Below are positions 36,811 to 45,389 of a stretch of 64,000 nucleotides of DNA, piece by piece. A program made the position numbers and the translations under genes. Origin of the DNA: Frankia sp. AgB1.9 (GTDB lineage Bacteria > Actinomycetota > Actinomycetes > Frankiales > Frankiaceae); assembly GCF_016786355.1 (NCBI RefSeq), contig NZ_JADWYX010000017.1, positions 41,400 through 105,399 on the forward strand. The letters run 5' to 3'. How positions within the stretch are numbered: position 1 is the stretch's first letter; every line of letters starts with the position of its first letter. The notes under the pieces were generated by a model, which was not told the origin of the DNA, did no database searches, and saw only the letters and a program-made list of their open reading frames with translations.

Positions 36811-37521
36811 GTGTCGGCGGCGGTCCTGAACATCGTGATCGGTCTCCTCACGAGTCTCATCAGCGGCGGGTCCGTGTGGGCTTGGCAGCGCGCGAACGGT
36901 GCCCGCGTGCTGCGACGGAAGGCGCTGTTCTTCGGACTGGAGCGTGGCGGCACCTGTCTTGTCATCCTGAACAACAAGTGGGACGCGCCGGGAAGTACCA
37001 GTCATCACGATGTGCACGCGATGATCGAGGTGGCGGTCCTGGCCAGCGAGGCCGCCTGTTCGGTCTCCGTCCAGTCTTCCACCGGATTCCGTGAAAGCAA
37101 CGGGAACCGGACCGAGTTCTGCATAGGAGGCCCGGAGTCGAATTCCCGCACCGCTGGCCACGTGGCCGCCCAGCTGCCGGGCGTGACCGTTCATCCGTTT
37201 CATGCCACGAGGGCAGATTCGGCGGTCCTTACTGTCGGGGAGCAGCTGTTCGCGCTCGACCAGGGCCGACGGGAGTATGCCCTCGTCGCGAAGTTCGCCC
37301 CGACCGGTGCGAGCAGACCCGTCATTCTCATCTGCGGCCAGACCGCGATCGCCAACCGAGCCGCGATTCACTTTCTCAGGCAGAATTTCCGCGAGGTGTC
37401 GAGGGTCGTCGGGGCGATCGACCGGTTCTGCGTCATGATTCGAGTCGACGGGTCGGACACCTACGGCCACCAGGCCGCCGTCCTCGACCGTGATGTCACC
37501 GCTGACGCGTTCGCCGCTTGA
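36811..37521 (+). CDS. Conserved actinobacterial protein with N-terminal membrane anchor
   Basis: A 236-residue protein. The GTG at 36811 is 8 nt after GGAGG and is preferred to the ATG at 36805, which sits too close. One N-terminal membrane helix (VLNIVIGLLTSLISGGSVWAW) is followed by a soluble domain: CLVILNNKWD, HDVHAMIEVAVLASEA, RTEFCIGGPESNSRTAGHVA and VILICGQTAIANRAAIHFL. The pattern (GGPxSN, alternating strands) is reminiscent of a Rossmann-like or nucleotide-handling fold, but no function can be assigned. It converges on the coiled-coil gene via a strong hairpin. Confidence 0.65.
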   Translation: MSAAVLNIVIGLLTSLISGGSVWAWQRANGARVLRRKALFFGLERGGTCLVILNNKWDAPGSTSHHDVHAMIEVAVLASEAACSVSVQSSTGFRESNGNRTEFCIGGPESNSRTAGHVAAQLPGVTVHPFHATRADSAVLTVGEQLFALDQGRREYALVAKFAPTGASRPVILICGQTAIANRAAIHFLRQNFREVSRVVGAIDRFCVMIRVDGSDTYGHQAAVLDRDVTADAFAA

Positions 37522-37614
37522 CCGTCCGGGCTGTCAAGGCTCGGTCGTGGCCGGGCGAGGCGGCCGCGTGGCCCGTCGACGAGCAGGGCGACCAGGCCGA
37601 CGGCGACGCCCCGA

Positions 37615-37653
37615 CGGCCGATTTCCACTCGGAGTCGCTGTGGAAATCGGCCG
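37615..37653. terminator. Perfect 14-bp stem-loop between convergent genes
   Basis: CGGCCGATTTCCAC (37615-37628) and GTGGAAATCGGCCG (37640-37653) pair exactly around 11 nt, in the 149-bp gap between the stops at 37521 and 37671. A natural bidirectional terminator. Confidence 0.8.
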
Positions 37654-37670
37654 CCGGGACTCGCGGTCGC

Positions 37671-38414
37671 TCAGGCCGCGCGGTTCGCCGTGGCGTGCAC
37701 GACCTGAACGATCCAGGCGTGGCCGACGACGACCTGAGCGAACTCGGTGACGTCGTGGCCGCCGTGCAGAAAACGGGCCGGGCGAGGAAAGACGATCGTT
37801 CCGTCTGTCGCCGCCGTCGCCCGGGCACGGTAACCCGCCCGCAGCGCCGCGTTGACCTCACGGTGCCTACCGACCCTGAGGATCGTTCCGGCGTCGCGAA
37901 CAACCTGGTTCCGGAGCGCGTCGACCTTGGCTTCCGCTCGGGCCGCCTTCCTTCGTAGCCACTCCGCTTGACGCGCCCGGTATTCCAGATCGGACTCGAT
38001 GTGCTGGAGCGCGTGCCGACCGATCAGGTTGTCGGGAACGAGCCTCGCGAAATGCGCCACCTGCTCGGACGGCGGCGCCTCCCGCAGGCTGGCGTCCCGG
38101 TCCACCTGGGCGCCAGCCCACCGGGTCAGCGGCCCGGTCTTGTCGGCGGCCCGGCGAGCCCAGACGAGCTGAGCGATGTCCTGAGCCCGGCGGCGCTCCT
38201 CGAAATCCGCCTCGAAATCGGTTTCCGCGACGTCAGCCAGTTCTGACGTGAGGGCACCGTCAAAGGCCGTGCGGCGGGCGATGACGAGCAGATCCCGCTG
38301 ACGGGTGCGCTGACGCCGGTGAACCCGCCGCCGCTGCTCCCGCGCGTACGTGCGCGCGGTCGACGGCAGCACCGACTCGGCCATGTCCTTGACCTTCTCG
38401 CCGTGGTTCCGCAT
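37671..38414 (-). CDS. Charged coiled-coil-like protein, function unknown
   Basis: A 247-residue, strongly basic and acidic protein. The first 120 residues are Arg-rich helices (TARTYAREQRRRVHRRQRTRQRD), then LEYRARQAEWLRRKAARAEAKVDAL forms a coiled-coil segment, and the end TEFAQVVVGHAWIVQVV is hydrophobic. GGGAGG lies 8 nt upstream of ATG 38414, so this start is solid. No domain recognised. It might bind nucleic acid given its charge, but this is a guess. Confidence 0.55.
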   Translation of the reverse strand: MRNHGEKVKDMAESVLPSTARTYAREQRRRVHRRQRTRQRDLLVIARRTAFDGALTSELADVAETDFEADFEERRRAQDIAQLVWARRAADKTGPLTRWAGAQVDRDASLREAPPSEQVAHFARLVPDNLIGRHALQHIESDLEYRARQAEWLRRKAARAEAKVDALRNQVVRDAGTILRVGRHREVNAALRAGYRARATAATDGTIVFPRPARFLHGGHDVTEFAQVVVGHAWIVQVVHATANRAA

Positions 38415-38791
38415 CGCGTGAGCACCTCCCGACCGCACCATTCCGGGGCGACGCCGCCGGTTCTCCCGGTGTCTTCTTTCTTCCCCGGCGCGGCACAGAA
38501 TGCCCGAAAAGTCAGTATCCGTGCAAGGCATTTTGCGCCCTTGCGGTCGACTTGGGCGGCAGGCCCGCAGACCCTTTGACCTCGGCCCCGAGACGACACG
38601 CTCAGGCGCCTGGGAGCCGACTGCCGTAGCCAGACGGCCGGGGGCGGAACCCGGTGCTCGTGGATGAGACCGCACAGGCACAGTGCGGCTGTGGGAGGAG
38701 TGGTCCCGCTACCTGGCCGGCGAGGCATACCAGAACACCTGCCCCTACCAGCCGTCATTCTGAGGAGTCGGGCACGGCGTGAACCCGGCGG
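38415..38791. other. Spacer with a small hairpin
   Basis: No gene. GCAAGG (38523-38528) pairs with CCTTGC (38539-38544) around 10 nt, possibly a terminator for the minus-strand P450 gene that ends at 38792. The remainder is featureless. Confidence 0.35.
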
Positions 38792-40069
38792 TCAGACGGC
38801 GGTGAAGGTGGTAGGCAGGGCGGTGAGGCCGCGAACCCACACAGCGGGCGTCCAGACGAGGTCGCGAGTCGGGATGGCCAACGTGATGTCAGGGAGACGG
38901 TCGAGGAGAACCTCGACGGCCGTCTCGGCGATCGCCTCGGCGAGATCCTCGGCGGGCATGGGGCATCGATGCTCGCCGAGGCCGAACGCCAGGTGGGCTT
39001 GGTTGCCGGCGGTGCCCGCACAGGCGTCGGGGCGGATCGTCGGGTCGGCGTTGGCTGCGGCGACGCCGAGAACGAGCATGTCGCCGGCCTGGATGCGCTG
39101 CGCGCCAAGCGAAGCGGACCGTACGGCCCAGCGGCCAGTGAAGTTCGCGACCGGCGGGTCCTCCCAGAGCACCTCGGCCATCGCCTGGCCGACACTGCGC
39201 CGTCCACCGGCGAGCGTCGTCGCGAACCGATCATCGGAGAGCAACAACCGCAACGTGTTCCCGATCCAGTACGCGGTCGGCTGCTGCCCGGCGCCAACCA
39301 GCACGAAGATGTCCTGAATCGCCTCCTCGTCCGTCAGCGCCGCCGGATGGGCGACCAGCCGGGAGATCACATCGCGCCCGGGTGCCGAGCGCCGCTGCGC
39401 GACGAGCCGACCTAGCAGCGCGCTGATCCGGCCGTGCGCGTCAAGTGCGTCCGGGCCCTGATCGAGGATCCGCACGAGGTCGAGCACGACCGCTGCCGTC
39501 TCGTGCGCCGGGATACCCAGAATCCCGGCAATCGCCCGCGCGGGCAGTACATGGGCGTACTGGTACATCAGCTCAGCCTCGCCGGTATCGGCGAACCGGT
39601 CGACCAACTCGTCCGCGATCCGCGCACACTGCGACCGCAGGTCGAACAGGTTGACCTCCGTGAGCACGTCGTGGATGGCACCGGAGCGACGGGCGTGCTC
39701 GGCGCCGCTCACCCACATCACCGAGTCGGCCTTGCCGACGGCTGGCAGCAGCGGCCATTCCGGTGGGACCAGGTCCCAGGCATTCCAGCGGGCGGAGTCT
39801 CGGTCGAAGAGCTCGCCGTGGCTGGCGACGAAATGCGCCTCCCGGTACCCGAGCACCAGCCAGGCCGGAACGTCGCTCTCGAGCAGGACTGGTGCTACGC
39901 CCCCGCGCTCGGTGCGCAACTGCCGGTACAGCGCAACGAGACTCTGGCTGACACCGGGGCCGTAGAGTCGAAAGGCGCCGGTATGCGCCGGGTAGCGCGC
40001 GGCAAGCACCCTGCTGCGGCGCGGCTCGCTGTAAGGCGCCGCGGGCTGCGTGCTGGACAGGTGGGTCAT
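38792..40069 (-). CDS. CYP157-like cytochrome P450 lacking ExxR
   Basis: A 425-residue P450-fold protein (ATG 40069; 40093 possible). The heme-ligand loop is FGLGEHRCP (FxxGxHxC, with Pro after Cys), and the I-helix has VGAGQQPTAYWIGN. In the K-helix the usual ExxR is replaced by EVLW followed by EDPP. This matches the known oddity of the CYP157 family (EQSLW in CYP157C1), whose members sit in conservon (cvn) operons with roadblock/LC7 and Ras-like ATPase genes. Here none of those partners is adjacent. Substrate and activity unknown. Confidence 0.82.
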   Translation of the reverse strand: MTHLSSTQPAAPYSEPRRSRVLAARYPAHTGAFRLYGPGVSQSLVALYRQLRTERGGVAPVLLESDVPAWLVLGYREAHFVASHGELFDRDSARWNAWDLVPPEWPLLPAVGKADSVMWVSGAEHARRSGAIHDVLTEVNLFDLRSQCARIADELVDRFADTGEAELMYQYAHVLPARAIAGILGIPAHETAAVVLDLVRILDQGPDALDAHGRISALLGRLVAQRRSAPGRDVISRLVAHPAALTDEEAIQDIFVLVGAGQQPTAYWIGNTLRLLLSDDRFATTLAGGRRSVGQAMAEVLWEDPPVANFTGRWAVRSASLGAQRIQAGDMLVLGVAAANADPTIRPDACAGTAGNQAHLAFGLGEHRCPMPAEDLAEAIAETAVEVLLDRLPDITLAIPTRDLVWTPAVWVRGLTALPTTFTAV

Positions 40070-40535
40070 CGCTATCTCGGCCCCTTCGGGCATGTCTCCA
40101 GTTTCGTCCAACGGATCAGGTGAGGCAGACGCGCGGACAGGATGGGTCGCTCCGCCAGCCGACGCTGGCCGTCTCTGCCACATCCCGTCCATCGACAAGC
40201 CAGCGGGCCGAGTGCCGCAAAGGCTTACACCCTCTCACTGCGACCGGCAATGACGGCGATCGCCCCGTCGACGGGCATGGGGGCCGCCCCTTCCGCCCAG
40301 CGGTCAGCGCCGGTCCTGGCCCGAGGCGACCTGGTCGGACCGGCCGCGGCGGTCGTCGCCGGGGTCGCGGACGCTGTCGTGGTCTACCGGGCGTTCAAGG
40401 GGCGGTCCGGGCGCCCCTTCGGCCAACTGGCGCCGCAGACGCACGCCGCCCACTCGACGGATAGCGCTCCCGCACCTCGGCGACGATCCGCACAGCCCGC
40501 TCAAGCAACTCCGCCGCCGGGCTATCCGAGTTTAC
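40070..40535. other. Spacer with possible IS3-type transposase remnant
   Basis: On the minus strand at about 40530-40455 a short frame reads SPAAELLERAVRIVAEVRE, like the beginning of IS3-family OrfA proteins; a +1 frame continues VEWAAC. It is bounded by a stop and has no second half or terminal repeats. Nothing else recognised in this 466-bp gap. Confidence 0.3.
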
Positions 40536-41615
40536 TCACCGCCGTGTCGACCACAACGGAAAGGCATCCTGGCCAGACTGAACCGACAGCAGGTATTCCC
40601 TCAGTTCCGGCGCCTCGATCCCGGGCGCCTTGATCGCTTCCGCGAGCCGTCGGCACGTGAGAAAGTCAATGCCTCGCCGTCGAGCATCGTCGATGTACGC
40701 GACCACTCTCGCCGTAAGCTCGGCACGACCCGGTCGCACATCTCCTAGAGACAGGCTTTCAAGCCTACGCCGTCCGTAGTCGATCTCGGATGTTCCCCGA
40801 GCGGCTCGAATCTTATCCTCGACCTCGGCCAAAGAGCGAGTGTCGGTGAGAAGCAGGGCTAGGAGGCTTCCCTCGTAAATTGGACGGAGATCGGCAACGT
40901 AGACGTCCGCGCTCTCATCCGTCAGTTCTACTGTCGCCCCTTCACCGCGCAACTCGACGGATCCGCGGTGGCCTTGTGCGGCAGCGGCTAGGAGCGCGGT
41001 GGCCTCCGTTGGGTGCCATTCGAGGATCTTGCTCACAGCCTCGACGTCGTGAGGGCCGAGGGGCGCTGCGCGTCGTCCGCCGAGGCCGCGAAGCCTATTT
41101 AGGACGGCGGAGGCGGCGAGTTCGCCGTCCAAGCCCGGCCCGGCTACGACCAACTCCGCGGGGACGCCGAGCCTCGTGCAGGCGGCGATGACCAGCATGT
41201 CGGCGAGAGGGCTCATGAGCTCGGGCTCGTCCCCTCGCGCGACCGCGTCTCCGCCGACGTCGACGAGCGACACCTTGTCGACGTCGGCGAATTCGATGAT
41301 CTCCCTCACCTGTGCGCGGATCCCGATTGCTCCCTGGGCGGGGTCAAGAAGCAGGAGAGGCGTCTCGATCGATCCCGCGAGCCGAGGGAGGGTCGAACCG
41401 CTAGGCAGGTTCACAGCCGTGGACGACAGGATGCGGGCATTCAGGCTGCCGAACGGCTGAAGGCCGCTGAAGTCCGCAGCACTCCGCGGGCCAGGCAACG
41501 GGTCGACGCGTAGACGCTCCCAGGCATAGGTGAGAATCGCGACATCAACATCGGGGTGAGACGCCCGGCCGACCATCACGGCCCCCAGGGCGTCGCCGCC
41601 GCCGCCGGTGGCCAC
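40536..41615 (-). CDS. DUF1152 family protein
   Basis: About 359 residues from a GTG at 41615. The N-terminus VATGGGGDALGAVMV is the glycine-rich beginning typical of DUF1152 proteins; ETPLLLLDPAQGAIGIRAQV, VSLVDVGGDAVARGDEPEL and LVVAGPGLDGEL also match the family. Its activity is unknown; the Gly-rich loop and conserved acidic residues suggest nucleotide binding. The C-terminus (LWSTRR) is near the normal length. Confidence 0.7.
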   Translation of the reverse strand: MATGGGGDALGAVMVGRASHPDVDVAILTYAWERLRVDPLPGPRSAADFSGLQPFGSLNARILSSTAVNLPSGSTLPRLAGSIETPLLLLDPAQGAIGIRAQVREIIEFADVDKVSLVDVGGDAVARGDEPELMSPLADMLVIAACTRLGVPAELVVAGPGLDGELAASAVLNRLRGLGGRRAAPLGPHDVEAVSKILEWHPTEATALLAAAAQGHRGSVELRGEGATVELTDESADVYVADLRPIYEGSLLALLLTDTRSLAEVEDKIRAARGTSEIDYGRRRLESLSLGDVRPGRAELTARVVAYIDDARRRGIDFLTCRRLAEAIKAPGIEAPELREYLLSVQSGQDAFPLWSTRR

Positions 41616-41970
41616 TACGTAGTGACACGATCAGACGCTACCGGAGAGCGCTTGGAAACAACCACCCAGACGTCATCGCGGCGGCGGACAATAAACGACT
41701 CGATGTCGACTTTGAACCTACCATACTTTAGCCCGATCGAACCCGCACCCGGACCCCTGGCCAGGCCCTCCGGCGAAAGCGCGTTTACCTGACGTCGACA
41801 TCTGTAGGTGCAGAAACCGGGCAGGCTCCCTGGCGCGAAGAGCTGCACCGCCCGCTAACTAGCTCGATTGCGGTGATCGCCGATTTCGCGGCGACCACTT
41901 GCACGCGGGACTGCACATTGGGTGAGATCGAGTAGCTCCGCCGCGGACCGAAGCCTGTCGAACCGCCCCT

Positions 41971-42171
41971 GGCTGCTACGGCGCCCGGATGACCGGCGGA
42001 GGCTTCGCCGGCTGCGTCCTCGCACTCGTCAACGCCGACGTAGCCGAACGGTTTACCGACACCGTCATCCGCGCCTACCACACCACGACAGGCACAGACG
42101 CCGCCGTCCACCTCTCCCGGCCGGTCGCCGGAACGTCACTGCGGACGATACCTGTGTCCCCACTGCGCTGA
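41971..42171 (+). pseudogene. 3' remnant of galactokinase
   Basis: The frame reads GCYGARMTGGGFAGCVLALV and ends VAGTSLR plus a short tail. GARMTGGGFGGC is the third signature of galactokinase (GHMP family). Only ~65 residues remain and the upstream frame has no matching sequence, so this is a truncated gene. It abuts the recombinase remnant. The spacer 41616-41970 before it has no recognised gene. Confidence 0.6.
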
Positions 42172-42359
42172 CACAACCCGCGCTACACCGCCTGCGCCAC
42201 GGGGTCGCCACCTACCTCGTCAGCACCGGCAAGATCCTCAAAGCCCGAGCCCGCCTCAGCGACCGCGCCCCCGCCACCACCATGCACCACTACACCCATG
42301 CCACGCCGGGACGACCAGGACATCACCGACGACCTCCTCCTCAACCAACACCGAGCATG
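42165..42359 (+). pseudogene. 3' remnant of tyrosine recombinase
   Basis: LHRLRHGVATYLVSTGKILK, DRAPATTMHHYTHA carries the HxLRHG...(H)...Y catalytic part of phage-type integrases (His-Arg-His box, Tyr nucleophile), starting near 42183. Near 42307 the frame shifts by one base, after which the other frame continues DDQDITDDLLLNQHRA and stops. Only the end of the enzyme remains, so it cannot work. It indicates past integration at this spot. Confidence 0.65.
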
Positions 42360-42480
42360 ACCAGCAACGACCTCTGACCACGTCGTTCGCGGCAGTCCGC
42401 TGCAACGCCTCGGGGCCGCAGGGCCACCGGACGGGCTCCTCCGACGGACACCACCCCTCTCGACTTTCAGGACGGTCTCT

Positions 42481-42498
42481 CCTGGAAAATTCTAGGAC
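42481..42498. promoter_or_regulatory. 18-bp palindromic operator before alcohol dehydrogenase gene
   Basis: TCCTGGAAAATTCTAGGA is an almost perfect palindrome, AT-rich at its centre, 77 bp before the dehydrogenase ATG. The following TTCTGTAACT could hold a -10 box. The likely regulator is not known. Confidence 0.5.
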
Positions 42499-42575
42499 GA
42501 GGTCTTCTGTAACTGGCTTGGCGCGTCTAGAGTGCCGTGACGGGAACGTGCTGGGTGCGACGGTGAGGAGAGCCG

Positions 42576-43631
42576 ATGAGAGCCGCTGTGCTGCGGGAGG
42601 GGGTCGTGCAGGCGCGGGTCATCGACGACCCGGTTCCGGGGCCGGGCCAGCTGCTGGTCCGGTCACTCGCGTGCGGGATCTGCGCGTCGGACGTCCACTT
42701 CATGGATCACCTGGCGGCGGGCGTCGAGGACGACAGCGGGATGTCGACCTACGACCGCGAGGTGGACATCGTCATGGGCCACGAGTACTGCGCCGAGGTC
42801 GTCGACTACGGCCCCGGCACCGAGCGGCGCATCCCCGTCGGCACCCGGGTGAGCTCACTGCCGGTGCTGTCCACGACCAGCGGGCGGAAGATCATCGGGC
42901 AGAACCCGCAGACGCCCGGCGGCTTCGGTGAGTATCTCCTGCTCGACGAGGCCATCACCCGCGTCGCGGTCTCCGAGCTTCCGAGCGAGATCGTGTGCAT
43001 CGCCGATGCGATCTCGGTCGGCTGGTCGGCCGCCTCCCGCGCGCAGGTGAGCGCGAAGGAGGTGCCCCTGGTCATCGGCTGCGGGGCGATCGCGTTGTCC
43101 GCGATCGCGCAGCTGAAGCGGCTGGGGGTCGGCCCGATCCTTGCCGTGGACTTCGTCGCCTCGCGGCGGGCGACCGCGCTGGCGATGGGCGCGGACGTGG
43201 TCATCGACCCCGCAGAGATCTCTCCCTACCAGGCCTGGCGTGACGTGGCCTATGGGCCGCCCGAGGCGATGAAGGAACTGATGGCGGTGGCTGGTCTGCC
43301 GGGCTGTGTGGTGTTCGAGTGCGTTGGCATTCCCGGAGTCCTCGATTCGATCATCAAGGGCTGTGAGCGCGGTACCCGGATCTTCTCCGTCGGTGGCCCG
43401 CCGGAGGGCGACCACCTGCACACCCTCACCGCCAAGCGGAAGGGCATCAGCATCCAGTTCGGCGGCGGCCCGTCGATGCAGCACTGGGACGAGGCATTTG
43501 AGGCGGTCTGCTCGGGCAGCCTCGACGTCACCCCGTTGCTGGGTCGGACCGTCGGTCTCGACGAGGTCGGCGACGCGTTGGACGCCTCCCGTGACGCCAA
43601 CGGACCGGTCCGCATCGTCGTCGTTCCCTGA
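42576..43631 (+). CDS. Zinc-dependent alcohol dehydrogenase family protein
   Basis: A 351-residue MDR enzyme. Catalytic zinc Cys in LACGICASDVHFMD (~res 34) and GHEYCAEVV (His/Glu, ~68); NAD(P)-binding VPLVIGCGAIALSAIAQLKRLG (~165). The four-cysteine structural zinc lobe is absent, the usual state in a subset of this family. The operon continues with a HIBADH-like gene (72 bp) and a TIM-barrel gene. Substrate not predictable. Confidence 0.8.
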   Translation: MRAAVLREGVVQARVIDDPVPGPGQLLVRSLACGICASDVHFMDHLAAGVEDDSGMSTYDREVDIVMGHEYCAEVVDYGPGTERRIPVGTRVSSLPVLSTTSGRKIIGQNPQTPGGFGEYLLLDEAITRVAVSELPSEIVCIADAISVGWSAASRAQVSAKEVPLVIGCGAIALSAIAQLKRLGVGPILAVDFVASRRATALAMGADVVIDPAEISPYQAWRDVAYGPPEAMKELMAVAGLPGCVVFECVGIPGVLDSIIKGCERGTRIFSVGGPPEGDHLHTLTAKRKGISIQFGGGPSMQHWDEAFEAVCSGSLDVTPLLGRTVGLDEVGDALDASRDANGPVRIVVVP

Positions 43632-43703
43632 ACCGCGTCCGCAAGCCGCGGCGCTGAGGAACGAGCGGCGACACGGTCGGACCGCACGCTGTCTGGAGGA
43701 TCA

Positions 43704-44513
43704 ATGAAGATCGGGTTCATCGGGCTGGGCAGCATGGGACTGCCGATGGCGCAGCGCCTCGCGGCGCAGGGTCACGACCTCACCCTCTACGCCCGGCGGG
43801 CGGCTTCGCTCGAACCGTTCGCGGGCACCGGCGTCACCATCGCGGCCACCCCGGCGCAGATGGGTGCGTCGCTCGACGCGGTCGGTATCTGCGTCTTCGA
43901 TGCGGCAGGTGTGGAAGAGGTCCTGTTCGGGCCGGACGGCCTGGCCGGCACCCTGCGACCCGGAGCGGTCGTGCTCGTCCACAGCACGGTGGCACCGGCA
44001 CAGATCCGCGCGATCGCCGAGCGGGCGGCGACGCACGGCCTGCGCGTCCTGGACGCGCCGGTGAGCGGGGGGCAGCCTCGGGCTCTGACAGGCGAGCTGA
44101 CAATCATGATCGGCGGGGACGCGGAGACACTCGCGGACGTCACCGAACTGCTCGCGGCACTGTCCAACCATGTCGTGCGCCTCGGCGACGTCGGGGCAGG
44201 GTCGCACGCGAAGCTCATCAACAACACGATGTTCGCCGCGCAGATCGCGCTCGCGGACGACGCGATGATGGCCGGCGAGGCGCTCGGGGTCGACCCCGCG
44301 GGCCTCGCGGCGGTGCTGGCGACCAGCAGTTCGGCCTGCATAGCCTCCGGGGTGCGCCTGCGCGCCCCGTCCCTCGCCGGTCTCGCCGAGTCACCGGCGA
44401 ACCTGACGCTCACCAAGGATGTGACGCTGATGGCCGACGTACTCGGCAACGCACCCGGCAAAGACCTCGTCGAGGTGGCGCAGCGTTTCGTCGCCGCCAT
44501 GCGGGCACGCTGA
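43704..44513 (+). CDS. 3-hydroxyisobutyrate dehydrogenase-like oxidoreductase
   Basis: A 269-residue beta-hydroxyacid dehydrogenase. KIGFIGLGSMGLPMAQRLAAQ is the NAD(P)-binding start, LDAPVSGGQPRA the substrate loop, and GAGSHAKLINN holds the catalytic Lys. Somewhat short compared with the usual 290-300 residues, because of the C-terminal end. GGAGG precedes ATG 43704 by 6 nt. The next gene's ATG immediately follows its TGA, so translation is coupled. Acts on a small hydroxyacid in the neighbouring pathway. Confidence 0.82.
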   Translation: MKIGFIGLGSMGLPMAQRLAAQGHDLTLYARRAASLEPFAGTGVTIAATPAQMGASLDAVGICVFDAAGVEEVLFGPDGLAGTLRPGAVVLVHSTVAPAQIRAIAERAATHGLRVLDAPVSGGQPRALTGELTIMIGGDAETLADVTELLAALSNHVVRLGDVGAGSHAKLINNTMFAAQIALADDAMMAGEALGVDPAGLAAVLATSSSACIASGVRLRAPSLAGLAESPANLTLTKDVTLMADVLGNAPGKDLVEVAQRFVAAMRAR

Positions 44514-45377
44514 ATGTCGACGGATACGACCGTGCCGACCGCCGCGGGCCGGCTGGGCCTGGAGCACCAGACCGTCTTCGGACTACCGCCGGTCGAGTTC
44601 GTGCATCTCGCCGCTGATCTCGGCTGCAGGTACATAGCCGCGGTACTGACCGGCAACCCGGTCAACCCACACGGCTATGAGCCATTCTCGCTGCGCGACG
44701 ACACCGCGCTACGCCGGCGGACGATCGCGGCGATGCGGGAACGCGACGTGTCGATCTCCCTCGGCGAAGGGTTCGTCGTCCGTCCCGGCAGCGACATGCG
44801 CGGCCACGCCGCCGATCTGGACGTGATGGCCGAGCTCGGCGTCGCGATGGTCAACACCGTGACCATGGACCCGGACCTCGACCGCAGCCACGACGAGTTC
44901 GCCACCCTCGCCGAGCTGGCCAGCGAACGCGGGATACAGACGACGATCGAATTCGCACCCTCGTTGACCATCAGCGATCTCGACGGCGCTCTGGCGGCCA
45001 TCCGCCACGTCGCCCGCCCCGACTTCCGGCTCCTCATCGACACCATGCACCTGGCCCGCGCCGGACACACCCCGGAAGACCTCGCCGCCCTCGATCCTGC
45101 GCTGATCGCCTACGCACAGCTCAGCGACCACACGACCCACCAGCGCGGCACCGTCTACCGCGAGGACACGATCGACCGGATGGTTCCAGGCGAAGGCGAA
45201 CTCCCACTCCGCGACATCCTCGCCGCACTCCCCACGGACATCGTCATCGGACTCGAAGTCCCCATGCTCTCCGCGGCCCAGGCCGGCGAGCCGACCGAAC
45301 AACGCGCCCGCCGCTGCGTCCAGGCAGCACGCAACCTGCTAGCCGCCATGGACGCTGACCGGGTACCCAAGGGCTAA
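44514..45377 (+). CDS. Sugar phosphate isomerase/epimerase-type TIM barrel
   Basis: A 287-residue AP-endonuclease-2-like TIM barrel: LEHQTVFGLPPVEFVHLA, then TTIEFAPSLTISDLDGALAAI, FRLLIDTMHLARAGHTPEDLAAL and YAQLSDHT show the metal-binding Glu/Asp/His pattern of xylose-isomerase-like enzymes. The start ATG touches the TGA of the HIBADH-like gene. Together with the dehydrogenases it suggests a small sugar- or inositol-type catabolic unit. Converges with the SDR gene 12 bp away. Confidence 0.75.
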   Translation: MSTDTTVPTAAGRLGLEHQTVFGLPPVEFVHLAADLGCRYIAAVLTGNPVNPHGYEPFSLRDDTALRRRTIAAMRERDVSISLGEGFVVRPGSDMRGHAADLDVMAELGVAMVNTVTMDPDLDRSHDEFATLAELASERGIQTTIEFAPSLTISDLDGALAAIRHVARPDFRLLIDTMHLARAGHTPEDLAALDPALIAYAQLSDHTTHQRGTVYREDTIDRMVPGEGELPLRDILAALPTDIVIGLEVPMLSAAQAGEPTEQRARRCVQAARNLLAAMDADRVPKG

Positions 45378-45389
45378 CGGTGACAACAG

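Noticed and set aside
40455..40530. Complete IS3 element
   Set aside because: Only ~20 residues resemble OrfA; no OrfB, no terminal inverted repeats.
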